Shown here in pieces: positions 48,520 through 59,879 of a stretch of DNA of 64,000 nt. The notes below the pieces were generated by a model. That model had not been told where the DNA came from and did not search any database. It saw nothing but the letters and a program-made list of their open reading frames with translations. Position 1 is the stretch's first letter. Every line of letters starts with the position of its first letter. The position numbers were made by a program, and so were the translations under genes. The stretch lies in assembly GCA_030704615.1 (NCBI GenBank), contig CM060731.1:94962756-95026755 (forward strand), given 5' to 3'. Source of the DNA: Takakia lepidozioides (Eukaryota; Streptophyta; Takakiopsida; Takakiales; Takakiaceae).

Positions 48520-49460
48520 AAGAATTGAGTGTGGTGGCGCACTCACTTTCGAGACTGACAAAAGATCAGAACAGACAAACATCGGTTCTCCAAAACTACA
48601 CACATAACCCTCATTTCTTGTCAACCGGAATTGAATGCGGTGGCGCACTCATTTTTGGACACCTTCCATGACATCTAAGAAATCATGCTCATCGCAGGCA
48701 CTCAGTCAATGGCTCCTTTGTCACTTCCTCTTCCACATTGTGTACTTCATTCTGTAGGCAGAAACTGAGGCAGAATCTTCATTCTAGACATCATCAAATC
48801 AACCATCTACAGGTGCTCAAAAAACTTAGTGCGCTGGCGCACTCATTTCTGGGAGCCCTCCACTCTGTCCTGCTTTCTCTTGTGAGCACACCTGGGTCAT
48901 TACCTCTGTCCACAAAGATGGTCGACCTCACCTCAGAACTGAGTGCGCCACCGCACTCAGTTTCAAGGTTATCGTTTTTGTCTATCTGAAAACTTAAAAG
49001 AGATCTCACTTTGTCCAAAAACATTGTCGATCACACCTCGGAACTGTGTGCGCCAACGCACTCAGTTTCCAGGTTAGACATAATGTCATTCTCAGAACTC
49101 ATAAGAGATCTCACTATGGAATAATCGCACTTTCTATCTACTGTTCACCTCAGTCAATAGCAACTCAATGATTCCTTGGAGCTCAAAAATTGAGTGCGGT
49201 GGCGCACTCAGTTCAGGGTGACCACTCCAGTGTCTCACGGACCTAAACTATGAACATCACCTTCCTCTTTCCCTAATGCCCAAGTGATCGGCAAGCATCC
49301 AGTTGAAATGAGTGCGCCACCGCACTCAGTTTCTTCGTGTCCCTCTCAGGCTTCCGTTTCAGATCCTGCTGTCTCTAAGACTTAGTTATTCACCTCGGCC
49401 TACAATGGAAGTGATAGAGCTCCCCTCAAAACTGAGTGCGGTGCCGCACCCAGTTTTCAA
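48520..49460 (+). repeat. Unit C array of ACTGAGTGCG palindromes
   Basis: Eight imperfect palindromes with arms AACTGAGTGCG and CGCACTCAGTT around a 3-4-base centre (CCAC, GTGG, CAAC or TGGC). They lie near 48,525, 48,630, 48,823, 48,940, 49,046, 49,191, 49,308 and 49,431, usually 105-120 bp apart. Diverged relatives occur at 46,203, 47,450 and 47,590 inside the methyltransferase gene. The array sits between the ParB exon and the divergent transposase fragment, the place the TTCGGCGCCGAA array takes in A and B, but the sequence is unrelated. Confidence 0.92.
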
Positions 49461-49499
49461 GGGTTCTCTCGTATCCTATCTATGCACTTGGTACGACAT

Positions 49500-50352
49500 T
49501 CAAGCGAGATTCATGCATTTTGGAAGAAGGATTACCCTGGGTTTCATGACACCACTTCCCGATGCCTCTTCTTGCTGCGTCCTCACAACTTCCTTTGGTG
49601 TCGCTTCTTTCTCACCGACGGTGATGGTGTCGATGTCCATGTAATGCACAATGGTCTCCGGGGCAGTCTCCTCGCCTTCCATTCTTCCCTGCATTTCAGG
49701 CTAGACCAGCTCTGTGATCTGTTGTGATTCGTGGGTTGACGTATCCTGTGCAACCTGCTCATCAGCGTTTTGCAGATTGCGCAACTTTCTCATTCTGACT
49801 CGCGCGTTTTTCCTCTCTCTCACACTCGTGAAGTAAAGGGATTGCCTTCTACGTCTTCTTACTATGTCTTCTCTCTCACTCCCGCAGCTCTCCAGCTTGA
49901 CTAACAAACAATCGAGAAAGTAAGGAACCCTGTAAAGCCGTCAGTTATGCATGTGGTTAAGGACGTACGTGTCTACCCTAAAGCCCCCCAAATGGATCGA
50001 TCTCACTGGCTTCGGCTTATTGGGCGCCCCTAATGCCATCAATAAGGCCGAGTTCTTCAAATGTGGATGTTTTCTGATTTGGATGAAATATTGCGCACAT
50101 GAGGCATGCCATCGCCCTATCATACACAGATTTTGCCTTCTTCAAAACGAAAACATACATAACGTCAGGAACGCAATGTCCGCGTTCATCCGGCGTTGGA
50201 TATTTCCCGGGTTTGGCACCCAATGCACTGTTCAGGTTCACGTTGCGGAATGACGCAAAACGCAAATTGGATTGCAATATCCAAGACGACGCCATCTTTT
50301 CCCAGTGGTGTGACACTGACAAAATAAACAGTTTTGTTCCCTTCTCCATCAA
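49500..50352 (-). other. Possible N-terminal exons of the unit C cargo gene
   Basis: Leftward open frames at 50,352-50,017 (contains VPDVMYVFVLKKAKSVYDRA) and 49,907-49,500 (Arg-rich REDIVRRRRRQS, then an acidic Thr/Glu-rich tail) lie between the transposase fragment and the palindrome array. The second has the charged, disordered character of the N-terminal part of the unit B ParB gene. No domain is recognised and no splice junction could be fixed. Confidence 0.3.
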
Positions 50353-50511
50353 TTTGGCAACTGCCCAACTGTTTTGGCTGTGTGGTTCAATACCCTCACA
50401 AGTTATTGGTTAATGTGTGGGGCCAGTTGTACAACTGCCTCTTGCCTTAACAAACACTTTTGGGATTTGGCAATCGCCTCCGGAAGGTTTTCACCTGGCC
50501 ATGTCGCATAG

Positions 50512-51515
50512 TTGTATTGGTACTCACCATCGTATGTTCACCACATGGCTTCTCCTAATGACGTGGCCTACGCCGAGTTTCAGTATACTGAAGAGCCTTG
50601 CCCTTTCAGTGCCTCGGTTGAAGATGATGGTTTTGTTGTGGTGGAGGAGCATGTTCTGGCAGCAAGGTTCAAGCTTGACATTGGTTGTGTTACTGTTGAG
50701 AAGAGATCTATGACTTGGAGGGAAATGTTCAAAGAACGTTGTTCTAGAAACCGCACGTTGCAGAGAAACACAAGGAATGGAGAGTTCTTCCTGGAAAATA
50801 TCGTGTGTTCCGAAGCGAAAGGAGACAATCCGGTGGCTCCATTGTCACTCCTGGGACAGCTGCCTCTGTCGTTCAAGGAAAGCGGCATGTGACTGTGAAG
50901 CGGGAGGACACCACTTCAACAACTTTTGTGACACTGTCGAATTCCTCGGATGATGAATTGGCAGAAATACTGGCTCCCATGAACAGTCTTCCTGAAGGGG
51001 ACGTCGATGTTCAGGAAATCGTTAGCGTCATCCCACATCTGAAAGCATTGTCAGGAAAACCAGGATCCAAAAACAAGATCGCAGGGATACTGTGGGATTC
51101 ATTCGCAACAAAAAGGGTTCCTTTCCTTCCACTTTCCTTCGACGGTGACATCCTCTTTGAGCTGAATCCAGCAACTTGTGTTGGGGGCCTCTCAGGTCTC
51201 TTGCAAGGAATCCATGGTGCAGAACCAAAACGTCCAATATCCACAACGATGTAAACTTGACATTCAGAAGGAGCATTTGTGTGGGGCATCTGAGATGTGT
51301 GAATGCAAGTTGCCAGCGTTTCATGAAGAGCGGTGCTAAAAATGAGAGTGAGTGGGAAGGACTCTCTGACAATCCTTTCATCCCAAGCTGTGCCCCACCG
51401 TCTGCCAGTACATTTGTTTGTAAGTTCTGCAAGGTGGCCCCCTCCTGCATTGCACATTGCCCTGCTCGCATGTACTACGTTACTCACCGTTGCAAAACCA
51501 TGTGTCGCGCACCTC
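50512..51515 (+). pseudogene. Unit C transposase, N-terminal half only
   Basis: Frames read in turn ASVEDDGFVVVEEHVLAARF, then KREDTTSTTFVTLSNSSDDE, then LPLSFDGDILFELNPATCVG, then PWCRTKTSNIHNDVNLTFRR, SICVGHLRCVNASC and STFVCKFCKVAPSCIAHCPA. The last four align with the unit B transposase (FFEFPPRADYSRTSG, PWCVTKTTSMKMLDC, CAGALRCFSPTC, STFKCAHCKEPPHC), including the Cys/His cluster. The frame shifts at about 50,850 and about 51,205. Homology stops at about 51,515, where repeat R1 begins, so the DDE core is lost. Confidence 0.85.
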
Positions 51516-52215
51516 ACTTCGGTAAGCTCCCCCCTCAGGTCATAGTTACTCGCTTGATGCGCGTGCCTAACTCCCAACCTGACCGCCGGGCCAACTTGGA
51601 GCTTCGGCTGCTCACCGGGACATAACGGTCCCCCCTTGATCTCCCAAAGAACCCTCCAACGATTTAGAACCAGCGGAATTCCCTTTGGTAGTTGGCAGTC
51701 CGGAACAGCTCCCCACTCTTTGGTCGCTTTCCGGCTCGCTCGCTTACTCACTAGCTTTTGGTCACCAACGGGCTTGCACCTTTCTCGGGGTTACTACTCC
51801 CTATATATACTTCTGTAGCTGTCCGCGGGGGTTTCACAAATAACCATGCCATTTTATGGCGAACCACCACGAACACCCTCGACTCCCGGTGATGAGTCGC
51901 GGTGAGTCTTGGCCCACTCACCACGGCCCCTATGGACCGTGATGAGTCCCAAGACTCCCCACGACTCCCACCACAAGGTCTCCGCCCCAAGGTGAATCCT
52001 ATGCCACCCCCACTAAGTCCCGCTAAGCTACCACCACCCCTTGTGGAGCCACCCCCACCGCAACCCGGTGTGCGGGGCTCCACCTTAGTGAGCGCCTCCG
52101 CCTCCTTGAGTGCTTTGGGCACTCAAGGGTGCTTCAGCCCCCCATACCTATCGGTAAGCTCCCCTTCAAGTCATAGTTACTCGCTTTGATGCGCGCGCCT
52201 GACTCCCAACCTGGC
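51510..52215 (+). repeat. Dispersed repeat R1, copy 2
   Basis: Shares ordered blocks with 15,344-15,862. The motif GGTAAGCTCCCC followed by CATAGTTACTCGCTTGATGC-type sequence occurs at both ends (51,519 and 52,157), so the segment is bounded by ~65-bp direct repeats 640 bp apart, like short LTRs or a CACTA-associated subterminal repeat. It interrupts the unit C transposase and abuts CACTA coding sequence. Confidence 0.72.
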
Positions 52216-52224
52216 CGCCCGGGC

Positions 52225-52894
52225 CAACTTGTTGCCACTTCGTACCGGTCAATGAAAGCATATGGCAATCACTATAGAGTGGACGATGCCAACACCAGCC
52301 TCCTGGTGACTTTATGACAGCGGAGTGGCATCATTTTTTGAACAAGAGAGTAGGAGCTGTGCACGAGATCATAATCCAATTTCATGCCATGTGCAATATG
52401 TAGGAGTGATCAAAGAGATCCTTAAACTAGACTATGGTCTTGTGAAGCCAATTCTATTCCGTTGTTCTTGGGTAAAAGCCAATATGGTAGGAGAGAATGC
52501 CACCATGAAACGGGATGAGTACGGGTTCCTCCTTGCTGATTTCAGAAAAATGCTACCACAAGATGAAGAGTCTTTCATCTTCCCATTGCAAGTTGAGCAA
52601 GTTTTCTTTTTAGATGACACCCATGCGCCGGGATGGAAGGTGGTTCTTCACAAGGACCCCCGGGCCAAACGAGTCATGGCCAACGTCCATGATCTGGACC
52701 TAGGGGAGAATGCCGACCACGAGGGTCTGAGGGAACCACAAAATCTACCAGATACGGCCGAACCAGTCTCTTTGGAAGGAGCAGTTACCTTTAATGAGGA
52801 AGACATTCCAGGGTTGGTAATTACCGCAAGGCAAATTGCAGATGTGGGTAGTGAAGGGGAAGATTATTTGGATATAGATAGTGAGCCCAGCTGA
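52225..52894 (+). pseudogene. CACTA (En/Spm) transposon protein, DUF4216 C-terminal fragment
   Basis: The frame 52,325-52,894 reads YVGVIKEILKLDYGLVKPIL, FRCSWVKANM, DEYGFLLADFRKML, QVEQVFFLDDTHAPGWKVVL and an acidic tail. This is the DUF4216 domain found at the end of plant CACTA transposases. The preceding AYGNHYRVDDANTS is in keeping but in another frame, so there is a small lesion near 52,315. No transposase core or CACTA ends are visible. Confidence 0.85.
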
Positions 52895-55261
52895 ATCTCA
52901 GTGTCCATTAAGCGAGCAGCTCATAGACGAGAGCTATGGACTCTTACTGTCCTTAGAACCCATTTTGTACAGTCCTGCAAGCGCGCAAGGGCGAGACAGT
53001 TAATAGTATCGATAATGTCCCGGTATGTGGTCCGTACTGTCTTGTGAACAAACCTATTTTTGTTCTGCCAATATTGTTTCTGACATGTGAGGAGAGGATC
53101 GTCTTCATGTACGGGAAGTAGACGTGAATGTGTGCATGCATTTTCTGGCCCAGCTGCATGCTTTCCAAGAACAAAGACCAGTGGAATGGGGGGTGTCTCC
53201 AAAGGAGCAGGACCGAACGACACCTTTTTGTGCTTCCCTTGCTTTCCTTCTCACCGTTGTTGCATTCTCCCACCTGCCCAACAGCAACACTCTCGAAGCA
53301 ATAACATGACATAGGTTGCAACATGATCTTCTTCATTAGCGAATGAGCTTTTTTGCTACATGTACTGCCACGTCCACATTAACGTTGATCCCTACAAGCA
53401 CTTGGCAAGACGCCCCAGAGCCGCAAATCCAGCAACCACCACAAACACATCTAACTGATTGTAGTGACACGGGAATAGCTCACTTGTAGAGGACAACCAA
53501 ATGAATGGCTCTGCCCCTTGTAGCACAAGTGCGATGCAAAAACAAGGTGAGTACAAAATGAAGAAGCACTTACGAGGTCCCCATCCCTCGGATGGGCTCC
53601 CACTTGTGCTCTGGAACTATGCAGGCCTGACTAGCACCAAATTGCATGAATCCTAAGCCTGAATGTCACATGCAGGTTTATGTCGCGATGCAGCACGCCA
53701 TCATCTAACCTGTAGTTTCCAGTTTCACTGGTGTCACAACTGCCTTCAAGTCAACATCAAAATTAAGTCCACCTATGCGCAAATCGCAGAATGTCTCATG
53801 ACACCATCTGCCGCCGCTGGTTTGGCATGATATGATTGTAGTTCACAACCTTAATGAACGCTTTCAGCCTTGACCTCTTTGCGATCTTCTTATGTGACTG
53901 CTTCTTCATAATTTATGAAAGGGAAAAGCAGCTACACATCAAATTCTTGCAAGTACAGGGGGGTACTCAGGTCTCCTTGGGAGAAAGAGTGCCATAAACA
54001 CAGACACGTCCTTAAATGTAAAAATTGGAGAAGCGAACGTCTGGTGGTAATAACTGCCTAAACCAGAATTATACTCCATTCCAGCGCACATGTAAAGGGT
54101 CGGATGATAACTCGGAATCCCAGTTGGAGACAATGAGACGAATACATGACTATCTTGCGAGTTTCAACTTTCTTGGAGGTAGTTTCCAGTTTCTCTGGTG
54201 TCACAACTGCCTTCAAGCTGGGTTTAGAGGAATTAAGTCCCACTCGCAAATGCAGAATGTCTCCCTCATCTGCGTGGGCAAAATGGGGTTTGGCATGATA
54301 TGATTGTAGTTCACAACCAAAGGGCATATTCTTCAGCCTTGACGTCTTTGCGATCTTCTTCTGTGACGCCTTCTGCATAACTTGTGAAATGGAAAAGCAG
54401 CTACACATCAAATTATTGCGATGCCACTCAATGGCACTATGAACGTTTCGAGCATGCTGTCAGAAAAGTAGACGGGCAAAAACCCAATTCAGCAGCCTCA
54501 CCTTGCGTGGATACTTGGGAATTGATGCCAGAAGGGCATGCCCATATGTGCGCTCCATCGTGCCTCCATCCAGCACATTCTGTAAATGATGAATGACCAA
54601 GACCCCGATGTCACACCGTTATGAGAAGCCACTACGCGCGCTCACAGTATACGAAGGCCTTGCCGTGTCAGGATTTCCATTCCCACGTCCCGCCATGTCC
54701 GACGTAGCACTTGCATCCTTGTCTCTGTCAGGTGGAGGCAACACGTATTAAAATATCTATTCCCCCAAGGCCACATTTTGTTTACCTCTTTTTGTGAAAG
54801 CCACGTCAGCAAATGTGCTGCCGAGTCATGGGTGCAATGAATGCGCAGTGGTTCATGGAGTCGTTGAGTCGACTACATATTCACTTTAATGAATAAATAT
54901 CTTTATTCCATTAATCGAATTAGGAAAGAAAATTTGTAGTCGCATGTGCAGTAATTACAACCACTTGTAATTTTGGATTTTTCAAATTTTATGTATTTAC
55001 GCAATTCGTAAAATAGCCCGGAATTCTGCTACGACTCCGGAGTCGTTGACCCCACTTATGTCCGCCGTCTGAAATGCCCCTGTGGGCCCACATTGTCTGT
55101 TTCAACTCTCCAGTAGTCCCGTTTACTACCAAGTGGTTCCCGGAGTGGTCGCGGACATGCAGTTGAATCGGAAAAAACACGAATGCTTCTAGTGTAGGTA
55201 ACAGAGACGAGGACAAGCTGTGGAATGAATACTTTTCTGACCCCAGTCAATGGTGAGACAA
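52895..55261. other. Unassigned DNA with an internal ~240-bp duplication
   Basis: Frames on the - strand between 53,336 and 52,921 contain NKNRFVHKTVRTTYRDIIDT but match no family I know. 54,417-55,261 is AT-rich with no gene. Confidence 0.35.
53711..54416 (-). repeat. ~240-bp segment duplicated (53,711-53,946 and 54,178-54,416)
   Basis: Shared runs include GGTGTCACAACTGCCTTCAAG, GGCATGATATGATTGTAGTT and AAAAGCAGCTACACATCAAA. Copy 2 is open on the - strand over about 80 codons (CELQSYHAKPHFAHADEGDI), ending near GTAGT at a possible splice site; copy 1 carries stops. It looks like a duplicated exon of an unrecognised gene. Confidence 0.75.
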
Positions 55262-55509
55262 GAGGTTAGCTATTTCATGAGCATGAGTGGCATGAGCGGC
55301 ATGAGCGGCATGAGCGGAGTAGTAAGACAATCGGTTTTCATGAGCAGAAGTACAAATTTCAAAAATAAAAACAATAAAAAACATTAATTTAATGCAATGT
55401 GTCAGGAAAAACAAATATATTATTCGGCCCTTTGAAGGGAAAATTGTAGTTTTGACAGTTGTGCTCATGATATTTCGTCTTCCGCTCATGCCAATTCCCA
55501 GCGACATGT

Positions 55510-55955
55510 GCAAATATGGAGCCGAATTTCGCGGTAATAGGGTCCGTAACCTCAAAAAACGGCAACGTATTTCGCGGTAATAGGTCTCTCTGGCGAAAAA
55601 TGGTGCCGAATTCCGCGGCTATAGGTCCCCTCATGACAGGTAATTCGGCGCCATTTTTCCAGTGCATACTCGGACTTAGCCAGTTTTCGGCGCAAAATAG
55701 GGAAATTCGGCGCCATTTTTCCAGACACTGTACCAGTGCATGTTGGGACTTAGCCAGTTTTCGGCCCAAAAAAGAGAAATTCGGCACCATTTTTCCAGAC
55801 ACGGTACTAGTGCATGTTGGGACTTAGCCAGTTTTCGGCCCAAAAAAGAGAAATTCGGCGCCATTTTCCCAGACACAGGTACCAGTGCATGTTGGGACTT
55901 AGCCAATTTTCGGCCCCAAAAAGAGAAATTCGGCGCCATTTTTCCAGAAATGGCC
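55510..55955 (+). repeat. Unit B left subterminal array of AAATTCGGCGCCATTTTTCC motifs
   Basis: Two diverged ATTTCGCGGTAATAGG-type motifs (55,525 and 55,567) are followed by five units of about 72 bp from 55,645. The units contain AATTCGGCGCCATTTTTCCAG, CAGTGCATGTTGGGACTTAG and CCAGTTTTCGGCCC. It has the same CGGCGCC core as the other A/B arrays. Confidence 0.9.
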
Positions 55956-56102
55956 CCACAACTGCTTCTGTTGGATCTCAGTTTGAATGGAATATTGCCT
56001 CATTCCAGGAGTTTTGGGGTGCATTTCATTACACTGCAAAAAAAAGTCTGATACAGCAAAATGCAATTGAAAATATCCATATGGAGGATTCCCTTTGCCC
56101 CA

Positions 56103-59100
56103 TCAATGATTTCTGGAATCCCTAAGGAGGAGTTTGTGCAGCTCGTTCACGCTCAACGCCGGTGCATGAATAAAATCATCAATAGTCACGTTCATCCTCA
56201 ATCTCTTCAGGTAAATGTAATACAGATGCTTGCACGGATAATACTTCGAACCCTTCTTTGCTTCCATCAACGAGAAGTCCGTACAATTGCAAGTCGGCTC
56301 CACTCCAATCATAATTGTGCATACATCGTCGCGTACAGCCGAGCCGGCCGTTGCCATCCGATACACACGCCCAAGGCCGGGTGGGGGTACGTCCACGGAG
56401 CTCTGAATAGTGCAAGCCATCCCAAGAGCATTGGCAATCCGAGTCTCATTCAACTTGTTGGGAGGGTGTCGTCTCTTCACTCTTCCGAATCGCATTGTGG
56501 GATGTGCAGAATTGTCCAATCCGTCTCTACTGGACCGAGCAGTCTGCAATGGCTGGGTCTGAGGAACCGGAAATGCGTGGGCCGGGATGTTTGTGCGTTG
56601 CACCATTCGAAATCCTACTGCAGATAGAGCATCCGCCTCATTCCGAGAGAGGCTGCAACCCGGTGCAACAGGCCAGACGCCCGGAGGCTCCGGCATTCCC
56701 TGAATCCCGTACTTGGGCTTGCCAAATACACAGGTCATTATGTCGTGCCTACAGAACCAAAATGTCTGCGTTGTGGCGTGAGCAAATGTGGGAGTCAAAA
56801 ATCTGCCGCTGAAATAAGGTGCAGGTACAGCACCGTGTGGGTTCCTCCGAATCATCACACCACAGCGTGCTCTCGTATCCACCCGGATGGCGCAGCACTT
56901 CCCTCGAAATGCCGGCAATGTCCTCGCAATTCTCCACTGTGACTCCGACACTCTTGTCTCCACAATGGGAATGTTGTACTGCTTTACTACAGATGGCTCG
57001 TTATGTTGCCGAGGCACGCGCCCTGTGCTCAAAGGAGATGACGATCTTGAACGTGCAGGACTTGCGGTGCTCAACGAGACCTCCTCGGGCAACATCACCG
57101 GACCACGAGGGAGCGTGCGAATATTCTTGTCAGCTTGCCATGAATCCTCTTCTCCGCCAGGTGCCTCGTCAAGTCTTCGTCTCACTGGACGGGTATGAAC
57201 ATCTCCTTCCAAATGTTGGCCTCTTCGCAGCAATGGCGTGTCCCGAAGGCCCTCTCGCAAGGCCGCCACCCACTTCCGAGGATTCTTCGATCTAGAGGCA
57301 GTCCGCATCAGCATTTCCTGCCTGTCCGGCCCCAAGCCCCACTAGTTCCCTTTCAAGAACTCGTTGTACCTGCTTTGCTGCATAATTGACCTCACAATGT
57401 CCTCCGTTGTGGCAGTGAGGATGTCCACCAGATGCGCCGCAGAAGAGGCACGCCAGGAAGAATGCACTGATTCGGCCATGTTTGTCGTGGGCATGTCGGT
57501 GTCGGAGTCGAGACACATTTCCTGCACAAGCACATGTTGAGGTTACAAGCAAGTTACAAATATGGCCAAGAATAATATTCAACGAGACGCGAATTCGTGC
57601 AACTCACCTCCCGCATATAGTCGCCGAACTGGAGGAAACGATAATGCCACCATGCTAGCCAACTGACCATTGCTCCCTCGTCTGATTTCCTTACAGCACA
57701 TGACGATGTCCACCAAGCCCGTATACATGCAAACTGTGTCTCTGCATCATCCAAGGTGGGAGCGCGCTTCCACGCAAGGCACATGGAACGGTGCTCCTCT
57801 CTAAAATTTGGCGCCACGAGCCCGGTTGTGTACTGCGAAAGGCTCTGCAGAAAATGGCACCCACAAGATCTCTCCTTGCCTTCCATGGGAACATTGGGGT
57901 CTTCCCCGTACACCCATCGGATGGCAGCCCAATTTGCTTGTGCGTTGTCCGCCATGAAACCACGGAAATTGGGAGGGGGCAATCCCGCCTTGGCCATCTG
58001 TTCGTTTATTCCCTGCCAAAGAAGCATCTCCGATTGTGTGTCCTCTCCTTTCATCTCACAAATAGCAATTGTCATTAGCATCCTGCAGTGGGTGTCGTAG
58101 ACATGTGCACCCATTGTCACCCACTGGTGATTTGTAATTCGCTTGATATGGTCGAACATGACCCAACTGTTTGACAAGTCCCCACTCGTCATCCTGTGGA
58201 CCAGTTCGACGCCGCTGCCAGGTCCACACGTGGACATTTTGAATACGAAACAACAATCTGCCTCAGTCCCTTGTCCTGGAAACCGACTTCCATGAATGTA
58301 GTCATATCCACATCGTCGCTCCACCTCCAGAATGGAGTGCATATCCGAGCCACGCCCAATTTTCTGTTTGCATGACACAATGTGGTTTTGGACATTCGGT
58401 GAACAGATGTGGGACACCGACTCCAGCAATGCCTCCATTTCCTTGTCATCGAGAGGAACTCTGTCGGAGCCGTCTTCCGACATAATTCTGGCCAACGCAC
58501 CCGGTCTCAACTTTACCTCCTCCTGAACGAGCTGCTCTGCCTCGTGGGCAGCCTCCCGCGAGTTCCCCCTCGCCAATTTGTGACGATGGGATCCAACGTG
58601 TATGCAAGCTCGGGTGAGGTCAGGGAAATGGTGCAACACATAGAACTGCTTGGCATTACAAACAGACATGCAGTGTGGTGGTTCTTTGCAATGCGCACAC
58701 TTAAATGTGGAGTTCGGAACCTTCTCCTGAGCTCGAAATGGTTGATGAGCAGTGCCTGTCCAATCGGTCTCGTTCCTGTGACCTCTGGATTTAAAGTGGA
58801 AGCAAGTTGGGGAGAAACACCGCAACGCGCCCGCACAAACAACGTAGCGCACCCGCACACAATCGAGCATCTTCATGCTGGTGGTTTTGGTGACGCACCA
58901 AGGATGACCATCATGTTTTCTATCCATATCTGTCAACATTCCGGACGTCCTCGAGTAGTCCGCCCGAGGAGGGAACTCAAAGAAGATATTACCGTCGACG
59001 TCGGCGGGAAGGCAAGTAACCAATTTAATTGCGAACTTGCTGTAGTCCAGCCCGGCCAGCTCCGACTGGTGTCCCTCCAGGTGAAGCCCTCGCAGAATTT

Positions 59101-59721
59101 CAAGAATAGATCGAACTGCGGTGCTCGTGCTGGGAATATGACTCCCTCCTCCACTGACGTCCATTGAGGACTTGTCTGATCTCCAGGACGACCTCGGAAC
59201 TTCCATGACCTCGTCTGAGTCGGACAGGTTGTGAACAACCCGGTTCTCGCTCGTCTTCATAGATGGGTTCGGCTCTGGATTTACTTCGTTGCGGACTTCT
59301 CTCTTTGAGGTAGCCACTCTCTGATCGGGCAAATGAAGTCCCCAACAGCCTTGTATATGACGCTGTCCGATGGTGGAACTCGCCATTCCCTGCCATCGCC
59401 GAAATCATTGTGGAGCACAACAATACTCTCGACAACAAGGCCGTTTGAGTCCTTCCTTTCCTCCTCCAAAAAAACCGACCCCGGTTTCAGGTGGTATCGA
59501 ACGCACAAATATTTCTCCATCACTCGGCAGATGTCCCCTCTGCACGGAAATGAAGCTCTATGCTCGTGGGCAGTACACTGTAGCGCTCGGGTTTTCCGCC
59601 ATGGGAGATGTGCACACAAGACTGCCAGGATGGCGTGCGGGCAAGCTCCCTGGTAGAAGGGGGATGCAGCGATGGGGAGGAATGCGGTGCCGATTTGTCC
59701 GAGCGACGAAGCCTGATCCAA
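56103..59721 (-). CDS. Unit B transposase: Cys/His region, MULE-like DDE core, SWIM finger; one internal TAG
   Basis: Cut-and-paste transposase. The N-terminal exon (59,721 to ~59,330) ends near VIYKAVGDFICP. The large exon (to ~57,607) has a Cys/His cluster (CAGALRCFSPTC, FKCAHCKEPPHC). The core follows: first Asp in GAHVYDTHCRMLMTIAICEM, second in FMADNAQANWAAIRWVYG with the C-x-H of SCGCHF. After an intron (GGAG|GTGAGT to TGCAG) comes TTNMAESVHSSW, fitting the catalytic Glu. An in-frame TAG after YNEFLKGN (57,342) precedes a Pro/Arg-rich linker and the SWIM finger CNCTDFSLMEAKKGSKYYPC then KH, with a stop at 56,103. The N-terminal and main exons differ in frame around 59,300, by an unseen splice or a lesion. 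Apart from these two points it looks nearly intact. Assignment to the MULE-like group rests on the D/D-C-H/E/SWIM order. Confidence 0.8.
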
Positions 59722-59879
59722 ATCCAGGGAGCCAACTATCTCAAAAATCCACAGTCAGAGTGTTAATGAACCTTGTCTCCGGAATGCGGCCCCTGGTCTT
59801 TGCGCAATAACTGCCAACGGTATGCAGTCAGAAAGTGGGGGGCCGTTCGGATGATGTCGGCTGAAGGGGAGAAGCCGGC

